Assembly (NCBI GenBank): GCA_002377985.1
Contig: DFQW01000209.1
Location: 1-5,026 of the forward strand
DNA from: Halieaceae bacterium UBA3479
GTDB taxonomy: Bacteria > Pseudomonadota > Gammaproteobacteria > Pseudomonadales > Halieaceae
Length of the DNA stretch: 5,026 nucleotides
Direction of reading: 5' to 3'
The translations under genes were made by a program, and so were the position numbers. Position 1 is the first letter of the stretch; each line of letters opens with the position of its first letter. The notes under the pieces were generated by a model that made no database searches, had not been told where the DNA came from, and worked only from the letters and a program-made list of their open reading frames with translations. Shown piece after piece: positions 1-5,026 of this stretch.

Positions 1-140
1 CGAGTGCTGATATTGATTTGCTGTTTTTCAAAACAGACCTATTCACCGATCGTGAGGTCGTGGCGCTTGATCGCGACGCTCGCCTAAGCGGCACCGACGC
101 GCCTGCGGTGTCTCGCTGACTCAGTTTTTCGGAATAGGCA
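1..140 (-). pseudogene. Decayed C-terminal remnant of a CRP-family regulator gene (paralogue of the crp at 766-1413)
   Basis: Read on the minus strand, this stretch matches the helix-turn-helix end of the intact CRP gene at 766-1413. About 33 codons (roughly 99 down to 1) align without gaps, 17 of 33 identical, including DLTIGE, the FE pair and the final TR. Two TAG stops interrupt the frame, at 84-86 and 39-41; the second replaces Tyr197 of the intact protein. Further upstream the EKL(T/S)Q segment matches again, but only after frame changes. At DNA level, 43-59 and 827-843 agree at 16 of 17 bases, and the TCAGTTTTTC motifs at 121 and 906 lie 78 and 79 bases beyond them. The match fades near 140, just past the trmL stop, so roughly the N-terminal 160 codons are missing. 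The remnant runs off the left edge about four codons before its expected end. It cannot encode a working regulator. It most likely came from a local duplication or from a second CRP gene that was largely deleted. Confidence 0.8.
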
Positions 141-162
141 CAGATAGACGACAAGTACTCAG

Positions 163-630
163 CTATTTGCCGGCATACCCTAGCTGCCGCCAGGCCTCAT
201 AAACGACAACCGCAACGGCGTTCGACAGGTTCAGGCTGCGGCTACCCGGCAGCATGGGCAAACGAACAATATGACCAGGGTCAAACAGTGCGAGCAACTC
301 GGGTGACAAGCCCTTTGTTTCGGACCCAAAAACTAGAGAATCTGCGGTCTGGTAACTGATATCAGAGTGCGCCGCCTCACCACAGGTCTCTACGGCAATA
401 AGTCGACGCGCAGCGTGAGCATCAACATAGGCCGGTAGCGATTCCCAGGCTTGCACGTTGGCAAACTCGTGGTAATCAAGCCCTGCGCGTCGCAGTCGCT
501 TATCGTCCATCTCAAATCCAAGCGGTTTAATGACGTGGAGAGACGCCCCGGTATTGGCGCAAAGACGAATGATATTGCCCGTATTAGGCGGTATTTCGGG
601 TTGGCACAGAACAATGTGCACCTCAAACAT
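163..630 (-). CDS. trmL: tRNA (cytidine/uridine-34 2'-O)-methyltransferase TrmL (YibK), SPOUT family
   Basis: TrmL uses S-adenosylmethionine to methylate the 2'-O of the wobble nucleotide 34 in certain tRNA-Leu isoacceptors; it acts in the cytosol as a dimer. The 155-residue product has the usual length of this minimal SPOUT enzyme with no extra domain. The N-terminal strand leads into [18 protein letters not shown] (residues 11-28), the family signature, followed by [15 protein letters not shown]. The C-terminal half carries the trefoil-knot cofactor motifs: FGSETKGL (about 101-108), the LPM strand (124-126) and the [14 protein letters not shown] loop and helix (132-145). The ATG at 630 is chosen because the conserved family N-terminus begins within a few residues of it; the Shine-Dalgarno sequence is poor. 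It lies 135 bases downstream of crp on the same strand and could be co-transcribed. The decayed crp relic begins about 20 bases past its stop. Function is secure from the motifs; the exact tRNA targets are inferred from the family. Confidence 0.95.
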   Translation of the reverse strand: MFEVHIVLCQPEIPPNTGNIIRLCANTGASLHVIKPLGFEMDDKRLRRAGLDYHEFANVQAWESLPAYVDAHAARRLIAVETCGEAAHSDISYQTADSLVFGSETKGLSPELLALFDPGHIVRLPMLPGSRSLNLSNAVAVVVYEAWRQLGYAGK

Positions 631-765
631 AGATCGACGTCAAAACAAGGCTATGGATGAGGACAACGCGTTTATCCGCCCTACAGCGGGACGGCAAGCG
701 TGGCAGGGCAGAGCCACTGCGGGGCACGCTCACCGCGCAGTTCATGGGGCCAATCTTCGGATTGA
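631..765. other. Intergenic spacer between crp and trmL
   Basis: These 135 bases separate the crp stop from the trmL start. I find no convincing promoter, operator or terminator. The best inverted repeat is GTGGC at 700-704 with GCCAC at 713-717, a five-pair stem with an eight-base loop and no T-run on either strand. With no strong terminator, read-through from crp into trmL is possible. Confidence 0.5.
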
Positions 766-1413
766 TTAATACTTGGCCGGTAACCGGGTATTGATAATGA
801 TGTGCCGCCCTTCAAAGCGAATGTACTCACCGATAGTGAGGTCCTTGAGAATTCGCGCCACCATCTCCCGCGATGCCCCGACCCGATCGGCAATATCCTG
901 CTGCGTCAGTTTTTCCGGAATCAACAGGGTGCCGTCACCACGCTCTTCGGCCAGATCCATCAGTACATTGGCCACGCGACCATAAACGTCTTGCAATGCC
1001 AGGCTTTTGACATCGGCAGTCAGCTTGCGGACGCGTCCGGCGAGGTTACTGATCAGCTGTTTCGTGATGCCCGGATGGTCCTCCAATACGCCGGAGAAAT
1101 CCTCCTTCATGACAATACGAAACTCGGATTTTTCGACCGTTCGTACCGAGGCCGAACGGGTTGAGTCGTCGAGCAGCGCGAGCTCTCCAAAATAATCCCC
1201 CGGGCCAAGGGTATTCATGATGAATTCTTTACCGTTTTTGTCGCTGCAGTAGACCTTGACCTTGCCCGACTCGATCACAAAGAGCGAATCTGCGGGGTCA
1301 TTCTCATGAATCACAACCGTATTTTTGGGGAAAGCCCTGGTGGTGCTACTCGCCGCAAGCGCCTTTAGCTCTTCGTCAGACAAGCCGTGAAATATTTCCA
1401 CTTGATCTAACAT
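766..1413 (-). CDS. CRP-type cyclic-nucleotide-responsive transcription regulator (Crp/Fnr family)
   Basis: A 215-residue dimeric DNA-binding regulator, close to the usual 210-230. Residues about 8-120 form the cyclic-nucleotide-binding barrel. Its phosphate-binding cassette is GDYFGELALLDDSTRSASV (72-90), keeping the Gly76-Glu77 and Arg86-Ser87 pairs that in E. coli CRP (Gly71/Glu72, Arg82/Ser83) hold the ribose and cyclic phosphate. The dimer helix (about 114-141) keeps Arg127 (E. coli Arg123), but Thr127 and Ser128 correspond to Leu131 and Thr132. The winged helix-turn-helix spans about 167-210. Its recognition helix SREMVARIL keeps Arg182, Glu183 and Arg187, equivalent to E. coli Arg180, Glu181 and Arg185, so a TGTGA-type target is expected. 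There is only one cysteine, so it is not an FNR iron-sulphur sensor. AAGGGG lies ten bases upstream of the ATG. It is divergent from the cyclase operon and is the probable effector of the cyclase product. A global crp role is not proven, so no symbol is given. Confidence 0.9.
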   Translation of the reverse strand: MLDQVEIFHGLSDEELKALAASSTTRAFPKNTVVIHENDPADSLFVIESGKVKVYCSDKNGKEFIMNTLGPGDYFGELALLDDSTRSASVRTVEKSEFRIVMKEDFSGVLEDHPGITKQLISNLAGRVRKLTADVKSLALQDVYGRVANVLMDLAEERGDGTLLIPEKLTQQDIADRVGASREMVARILKDLTIGEYIRFEGRHIIINTRLPAKY

Positions 1414-1417
1414 AAAG

Positions 1418-1433
1418 TGTGTGCCCCTTCACT
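1418..1433. promoter_or_regulatory. Candidate CRP-type operator in the crp leader
   Basis: The sequence TGTGT-GCCCCT-TCACT has the layout of the CRP site TGTGA-N6-TCACA, matching eight of ten half-site bases with the correct six-base spacer. It lies five bases from the crp start codon, and its spacer contains most of the crp Shine-Dalgarno sequence. Binding here would sit downstream of any crp promoter and suggests autorepression by blocking transcription. A site this short can arise by chance; its support is the position and the conserved recognition helix of the adjacent regulator. Confidence 0.4.
1424..1429 (-). promoter_or_regulatory. Ribosome binding site of the crp-like gene
   Basis: On the minus strand this reads AAGGGG, ten bases before the ATG at 1413. 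It is the only purine-rich anti-16S match close to that start and supports the chosen initiation codon. It overlaps the candidate CRP dyad. Confidence 0.55.
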
Positions 1434-1517
1434 CCCCAAGTTAGTGCGATACTACCGCATCAATTACGCACCGCCTATCCCCAGTAAGTGACAGCTTCGC
1501 ATCACCGCGTTCACCGG

Positions 1518-1523
1518 TATACT
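1518..1523 (+). promoter_or_regulatory. Possible -10 element for the cyclase-receiver-kinase operon
   Basis: TATACT matches the sigma-70 -10 consensus at five of six positions and lies about 24 bases before the first cyclase start, which would give a short leader. No good -35 hexamer sits 16-18 bases upstream. GTGACA at 1488-1493 resembles one but is 24 bases away. If this is a promoter, it is either weak or activator-dependent. Confidence 0.3.
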
Positions 1524-1546
1524 GACCGCGCATGGCGTAAGAGAAG

Positions 1547-2995
1547 GTGGCAGTGAGCACTGATATAGACCAACCCGTGGCGTGGGCACACCGCATTCTC
1601 GCCTCTGCCGAGCCATTTCTGGCCGCGACAGCGCGCCCTACTGTATCGATAGAACCGCCGACCGACGCCGATGTGCTTGCCCTAAAAGAAGGCCTGATCC
1701 GGGTCTCGGAGCTGCTCCACACACCCTCATCTGACCTCAATCACGACCTGCTGAATGTGATTGGTGCGATCCGGGGTTACGCCGAAATGCTGCAGGAAGA
1801 CGCGGCGCTGCTGCACCCTGCACTGCGCCAAGCCCTACCGGCGCTCCTCTCCAGCGCAGGTAGCACACAGACCGCGCCGAGCAACCTTGTCGCGGATTCT
1901 GCCGCTGTCGCTCACAGAAATGAAGCAGGCGTAATTTTGGCTGTCGATGACATGCCTGAAAATCGAGAGTTGATCAGCCGGTTATTATCCCGCGCCGGGC
2001 ATACCGTGATCTCGGCGGAATCGGGAGAAGAAGCGCTGGAGCTCCTGGAAACCCGAGGTGTGGATGTCGTACTGCTGGATCTGATGATGCCCGGCATTGG
2101 GGGCGCGGAAGTTCTCAGAATCATGAAAGAGCATGAAGGGCTGCGCGCAACACCGGTCATCATGATCAGTGGACGTCAGGATATGGATCAGATCATTACC
2201 TGTATCCAGGCGGGCGCCGACGACTACCTGCTGAAACCCTTCAATCCGGTGCTGCTACAGGCGCGCATTTCCGCGGGCATCGAACGCAAGCGCTGGCATG
2301 ACCGGGAAGAGGACTATCGGCATCAACTCGAGCGAAACGAGCGCTTTATCAGGCGCACTTTTGGCCGGTACCTCTCGGACGATATCGTCGAGCAGTTGCT
2401 GGAAGCACCCGAAGGGCTCGAACTCGGCGGTGATTTGCGCGAAGTCACCATCATGATGTCTGACATTTGCGGCTTTACCAGTCTGGCCGAACACCTGCCT
2501 CCAACGCAGGTAGTGTCTCTGCTCAATCGTTATTTCGAAGCGATGACAGCAATCATCTTTGCGCACCAAGGCACCATTGACGAGTTTCTTGGGGATGCCA
2601 TTCTGGCCGTCTTTGGCGCACCCAGAAGACTGGATAATGACCCCGAGCGCGCCGTGCGCTGCGCGCTGGCCATGCGGGAGGCGATGGATGCCGTCAACGC
2701 TGCCAATGCAGCAGCTGGTTTGCCCGCGCTGAGCCAGCGAATTGCACTGAATACGGGTACGGTCATTGCCGGCAATATTGGATCAGAGCAGCGGGCAAAG
2801 TACGGTTGCGTGGGACACGCAATGAATGTGACATCCCGCATCGAGGGACAAACCGCCGATGACGAAATCCTGATCGCCGAGGCAACGCGGCAACTTCTGC
2901 CAGAGGGTATTTTTCGACTCGGAGAACCCAGAGCCATCATTGCCAAGGGCATTGAAGACTCCATTCTCACGTATCCGGTCCTGGGGCTACACTGA
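1547..2995 (+). CDS. Receiver-domain class III adenylate/guanylate cyclase
   Basis: A cytosolic 482-residue enzyme predicted to make a 3',5'-cyclic nucleotide under phosphorylation control. Residues 55-101 form a helical region with an H-box-like segment, HDLLNVIGAIRGYAEMLQED (66-85), like a histidine-kinase dimerization helix but without an ATPase domain. The receiver (about 128-245) has Asp134/Asp135, phosphoacceptor Asp178, Ser208 and Lys230. A charged helical linker (245-285) leads to the class III catalytic domain (about 298-480). That domain has metal-binding Asp306 (SDICGFT) and Asp350 (FLGDAI) and the transition-state pair Asn427/Arg431, so it looks active. The purine-selecting positions are Glu346 (usually Lys in adenylate cyclases) and Gly420 (usually Thr or Asp), so ATP specificity is uncertain. 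The outermost GTG is given; a GTG at 1553 is better spaced from GAGAAGG and may be the true start. The stop overlaps the next ATG by one base. It is divergent from the CRP-like gene, its likely effector. Confidence 0.92.
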   Translation: MAVSTDIDQPVAWAHRILASAEPFLAATARPTVSIEPPTDADVLALKEGLIRVSELLHTPSSDLNHDLLNVIGAIRGYAEMLQEDAALLHPALRQALPALLSSAGSTQTAPSNLVADSAAVAHRNEAGVILAVDDMPENRELISRLLSRAGHTVISAESGEEALELLETRGVDVVLLDLMMPGIGGAEVLRIMKEHEGLRATPVIMISGRQDMDQIITCIQAGADDYLLKPFNPVLLQARISAGIERKRWHDREEDYRHQLERNERFIRRTFGRYLSDDIVEQLLEAPEGLELGGDLREVTIMMSDICGFTSLAEHLPPTQVVSLLNRYFEAMTAIIFAHQGTIDEFLGDAILAVFGAPRRLDNDPERAVRCALAMREAMDAVNAANAAAGLPALSQRIALNTGTVIAGNIGSEQRAKYGCVGHAMNVTSRIEGQTADDEILIAEATRQLLPEGIFRLGEPRAIIAKGIEDSILTYPVLGLH

Positions 2996-3375
2996 TGACC
3001 GATACACGTCTAATCCTGCTGGTTGAGGACAACGAGGTGAATCGCAATATGCTCATCCGGCGACTCGAGCGCGCGGGACATGCAGTGACTACCGCCGCCG
3101 ACGGCGACATCGCGCTCAATGTGATGCGGGAGGAGCACCCTGCTGTAGTGCTAATGGACATGAATCTGCCCGTGAAAGATGGCTGGACCGCTTGCCGGGA
3201 AGCCAAGGCGGACCCTGCCATTAGCGATATTCCCATTATTGCCCTGACCGCTCATGCCATGGAGGAAGACAAGGCCCGAGCTCTGGCAGCCGGCTGCGTC
3301 GACTTCGCAACAAAACCCGTCGACTTTCCTGCACTGCTCACCGTGATTGCGGCCGCTCTGAATGCGCACGGCTGA
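2995..3375 (+). CDS. Single-domain response regulator (CheY/DivK-like receiver)
   Basis: A 126-residue protein consisting of one receiver domain, without DNA-binding or enzymatic output. The full phosphorylation site is present: Glu11/Asp12 in VEDN for magnesium, phosphoacceptor Asp55 in the LMDMNLP strand-loop, Thr85 in LTAHAM and Lys107 in TKPVD. The [11 protein letters not shown] start and the AGC-DF-TKP end resemble DivK and the receivers of hybrid kinases. It likely acts as a phosphate shuttle, a phosphate sink or a protein-protein switch between the downstream kinase and the upstream cyclase. The ATG shares one base with the cyclase stop (TGATG), and GGGG lies eight bases upstream, so translation is probably coupled. 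Its 3' end overlaps the kinase gene by 14 bases. Its identity as a receiver is firm; its partner is inferred from operon position. Confidence 0.93.
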   Translation: MTDTRLILLVEDNEVNRNMLIRRLERAGHAVTTAADGDIALNVMREEHPAVVLMDMNLPVKDGWTACREAKADPAISDIPIIALTAHAMEEDKARALAAGCVDFATKPVDFPALLTVIAAALNAHG

Positions 3376-4906
3376 TGTCGTCACACAACTGCGCCCTCGG
3401 CTCAGCCTCCGCGGCCGTCTTTATCTGTTCTCTGGCGCCATTCTCATTTTATTTGCCATCAATGTGGCCACATCGCTTTGGGGAAGCTTTGCGCGCAACG
3501 AAAGCTCTCTCGCCTATCAGGAAGCTGTCACCGCTGCACAACTGACGGCCGAGTTGGAACAAAACCTACAGAACAAGCGGCAACAAGTGCTGGTGTTGGC
3601 CACGCTGCGCGAGACAACGGATGACCCGCTGGAAGACAGCCAGCTCGATCAGGCGCGCGCCGATCTGGATATTGTCGTCGAGCGTCTGCGCCAGTTGGGA
3701 AACTACGGTGGCGCGGACCTTGAGGCCCACTATCGAAGGCTGCACGATAGCGCCACAACCCTTATAGAGCAGTGGCGACAGTTTTATATCCGCTATAACC
3801 AAACGGGCCCCACACCCTCAGTGGAAGACCCGCGCTCTTACAACACTGCCCAGCAGAGACTTCAGGAACTCGACCAGCGACAATCTTTTATTGCGGTTCA
3901 ACGCGCCAATGCAATTGACCGCACCATTACGCTGACCGATCAAATCACCGTCGTCGGATTCATCGGGTCTATCGCCATTACACTGGCACTGGTTTTCGCC
4001 ATGATCCGCAGCACCAATGCGTCACTGACTCGAATGAAACGGGGCGTTGAGCGATTCGGCTCCGGTGACTTGACCTACCGTATCGACGAGCAACGTGACT
4101 CTGGTGAAATCGGTGATCTGGCGCGCACCTTTAACGAGATGTCTACCAAACTACAAACCGCTATTGAGGAAACAAACGCCGCAAGAGCCGATGCGGACTC
4201 TGCCAACGCCGCAAAAAGTATGTTTTTGGCCAATGTGAGCCACGAGTTGAGAACGCCGCTGAACGCCATCATTGGCTACTCGGAAATGCTCCAGGATGAA
4301 TTAGGCGACGAAACAGACATAAATCGCGAGCAATTTCATCACGACCTGGCCACCATTATTTTTTCTGGCAGGCAACTATTAACGCTCATTAACGACATTC
4401 TTGATTTGTCTAAGATTGAGACAGGCAAGATGCAGATGAGCTTCGAAGTATTCAGCCCGGCGGACTTGCTGGTGCAGGTTTGCGACGCGCTATCCCCCTT
4501 ATTGACACAGAACCAAAACACACTGGTTCTGAACATCGACAAAGACAAGATGCGTGACATGAATGGCGACCGGGGGAAGCTACAACAAATCGTGACTAAT
4601 CTTTTCTCCAATGCCTGCAAGTTCACGCAACAAGGACAAATCACGGTATCTGCTTCGATGGATCAGCAAGACCTCACAATAACAGTAGCCGATACCGGTA
4701 TTGGCATGACGCCAGCTCAACAAGCGCGGGTATTCGAAGCCTTCACCCAAGCCGAGGCAAGCACCGCCGTTAAGTACGGGGGTACGGGGCTGGGACTGGC
4801 AATTGTCAAAGAATTCTGCACGATGCTGGGCGGCAGTATCGAGGTAGAGAGCAAGCCCAATAAGGGGTCATTGTTTCGTGTCAGGCTTCCGGTTGCCCCA
4901 GCGTAA
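3362..4906 (+). CDS. Membrane-bound HAMP sensor histidine kinase
   Basis: A 514-residue inner-membrane kinase. A short basic N-terminus precedes transmembrane segment 1 (about 20-39). An extracytoplasmic sensor region (about 40-195), rich in Gln, Glu and Leu and probably helical, matches no domain I can name; transmembrane segment 2 is about 196-215. A HAMP linker follows (about 216-270; note GSGDLTYRI and [12 protein letters not shown]), then a short coiled coil. The dimerization domain has the H-box [18 protein letters not shown] with phosphoacceptor His294. The ATPase domain has the N-box (Asn413, Asn417), the G1 box DTGIG (444-448), the F box (about 458-461) and the G2 box GGTGLGLA (473-480). 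All catalytic motifs are intact. There is no attached receiver or Hpt domain, so phosphate must pass to separate receivers; the two preceding genes each supply one. The start lies 14 bases inside the receiver gene and has a weak Shine-Dalgarno sequence, suggesting coupled translation. Its 3' end overlaps a convergent gene. Confidence 0.94.
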   Translation: MRTADVVTQLRPRLSLRGRLYLFSGAILILFAINVATSLWGSFARNESSLAYQEAVTAAQLTAELEQNLQNKRQQVLVLATLRETTDDPLEDSQLDQARADLDIVVERLRQLGNYGGADLEAHYRRLHDSATTLIEQWRQFYIRYNQTGPTPSVEDPRSYNTAQQRLQELDQRQSFIAVQRANAIDRTITLTDQITVVGFIGSIAITLALVFAMIRSTNASLTRMKRGVERFGSGDLTYRIDEQRDSGEIGDLARTFNEMSTKLQTAIEETNAARADADSANAAKSMFLANVSHELRTPLNAIIGYSEMLQDELGDETDINREQFHHDLATIIFSGRQLLTLINDILDLSKIETGKMQMSFEVFSPADLLVQVCDALSPLLTQNQNTLVLNIDKDKMRDMNGDRGKLQQIVTNLFSNACKFTQQGQITVSASMDQQDLTITVADTGIGMTPAQQARVFEAFTQAEASTAVKYGGTGLGLAIVKEFCTMLGGSIEVESKPNKGSLFRVRLPVAPA

Positions 4907-5026
4907 GCTCCCGGAGTCGCTTCAAAGCTTCTTCTCGCTTCTCCAGCTCGACTGCAATCAGCGCGTTTTCGGCCTGAGCGTTGGCAAGCTGACCCTGCAA
5001 GTCAGCAATTAACGCCAGTAGCAGCC
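4881..5026 (-). CDS. 3' end of an unidentified coiled-coil protein (partial)
   Basis: The last 47 codons of a minus-strand frame that enters from the right edge and stops with TGA at 4881-4883. The visible peptide starts with a hydrophobic stretch (LLLALIADL) and continues as an Ala/Glu/Leu/Lys-rich segment such as [15 protein letters not shown] with leucines at heptad-like spacing, typical of a coiled coil. The other two minus-strand frames are stopped within the first 25 bases from the right edge, which favours this one. It is convergent with the kinase gene and overlaps its last 26 bases, with no terminator between them. I do not recognise the protein. The hydrophobic start could be the end of a membrane anchor, but too little is visible to say. 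Confidence 0.6.
   Translation of the reverse strand, partial: LLLALIADLQGQLANAQAENALIAVELEKREEALKRLRELTLGQPEA

Noticed and set aside
3..119. Plus-strand open frame of 38 codons entering from the left edge and ending in TGA at 117-119, apparently the tail of a gene.
   Set aside because: Its codons are exactly antisense to the frame of the CRP relic, and the minus-strand homology explains the sequence. The peptide itself resembles no protein I know.
700..717. Inverted repeat GTGGC/GCCAC between crp and trmL as a possible terminator.
   Set aside because: The stem is only five pairs with no T-run on either strand.
766..1413. Reading the regulator as an FNR-type oxygen sensor.
   Set aside because: The protein has a single cysteine (Cys56) and lacks the N-terminal cysteine cluster, while the cyclic-nucleotide phosphate cassette is intact.
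1488..1505. GTGA and TCAC half-sites that could form a second CRP operator upstream of the cyclase.
   Set aside because: The spacer is ten bases rather than six, so the half-sites do not have CRP geometry.
2530..2970. Minus-strand open frame of 146 codons inside the cyclase gene.
   Set aside because: It lies opposite a fully conserved cyclase catalytic domain, is rich in Ser, Ala and Arg, and has no recognisable motif: an antisense shadow.
1..5026. Search for insertion sequences, CRISPR arrays, tRNA or rRNA genes, phage genes or attachment sites.
   Set aside because: None seen. The only long repeat is the crp relic, and no transposase or terminal inverted repeats accompany it.

Overview
The window reads as chromosomal DNA of a gammaproteobacterium, probably a marine or environmental one. 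This rests on a TrmL very close to the enterobacterial form, a CRP whose recognition helix matches the E. coli type, moderately GC-rich codons and tightly packed, overlapping genes. No species can be named from the sequence alone.

Layout. The left part (1-1413) is read on the minus strand. A CRP-family gene (1413-766) is followed by trmL (630-163), the tRNA wobble-base 2'-O-methyltransferase. Beyond trmL, at 1-140, lies a decayed copy of the C-terminal, DNA-binding end of the same CRP gene, with two in-frame stops and frameshifts. The plus-strand ORF across that stretch is only its shadow. A 133-base divergent regulatory region (1414-1546) holds a CRP-like dyad beside the crp start codon and a possible -10 box for the rightward genes.

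The right part (1547-4906) is a tight plus-strand operon with overlapping genes: a class III nucleotide cyclase with an N-terminal receiver domain (1547-2995), a stand-alone receiver protein (2995-3375) and a membrane-bound HAMP histidine kinase without its own receiver (3362-4906). At the right edge, the 3' end of an unidentified minus-strand coiled-coil gene (5026-4881) overlaps the kinase gene end to end.

How the genes may work together (inference). The kinase senses an extracytoplasmic signal and phosphorylates the single-domain receiver and/or the cyclase receiver. The cyclase makes a cyclic nucleotide, and the divergently encoded CRP-like protein binds it and regulates genes, perhaps including its own. 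Three details make this more than a routine cAMP module. The cyclase has Glu and Gly at the two purine-selecting positions instead of the Lys and Thr/Asp of adenylate cyclases. The CRP has Leu where E. coli CRP uses Thr127 to contact adenine. The cyclase N-terminus carries a histidine-kinase-like H-box helix without an ATPase domain. A cGMP-type circuit is therefore a serious alternative to cAMP.
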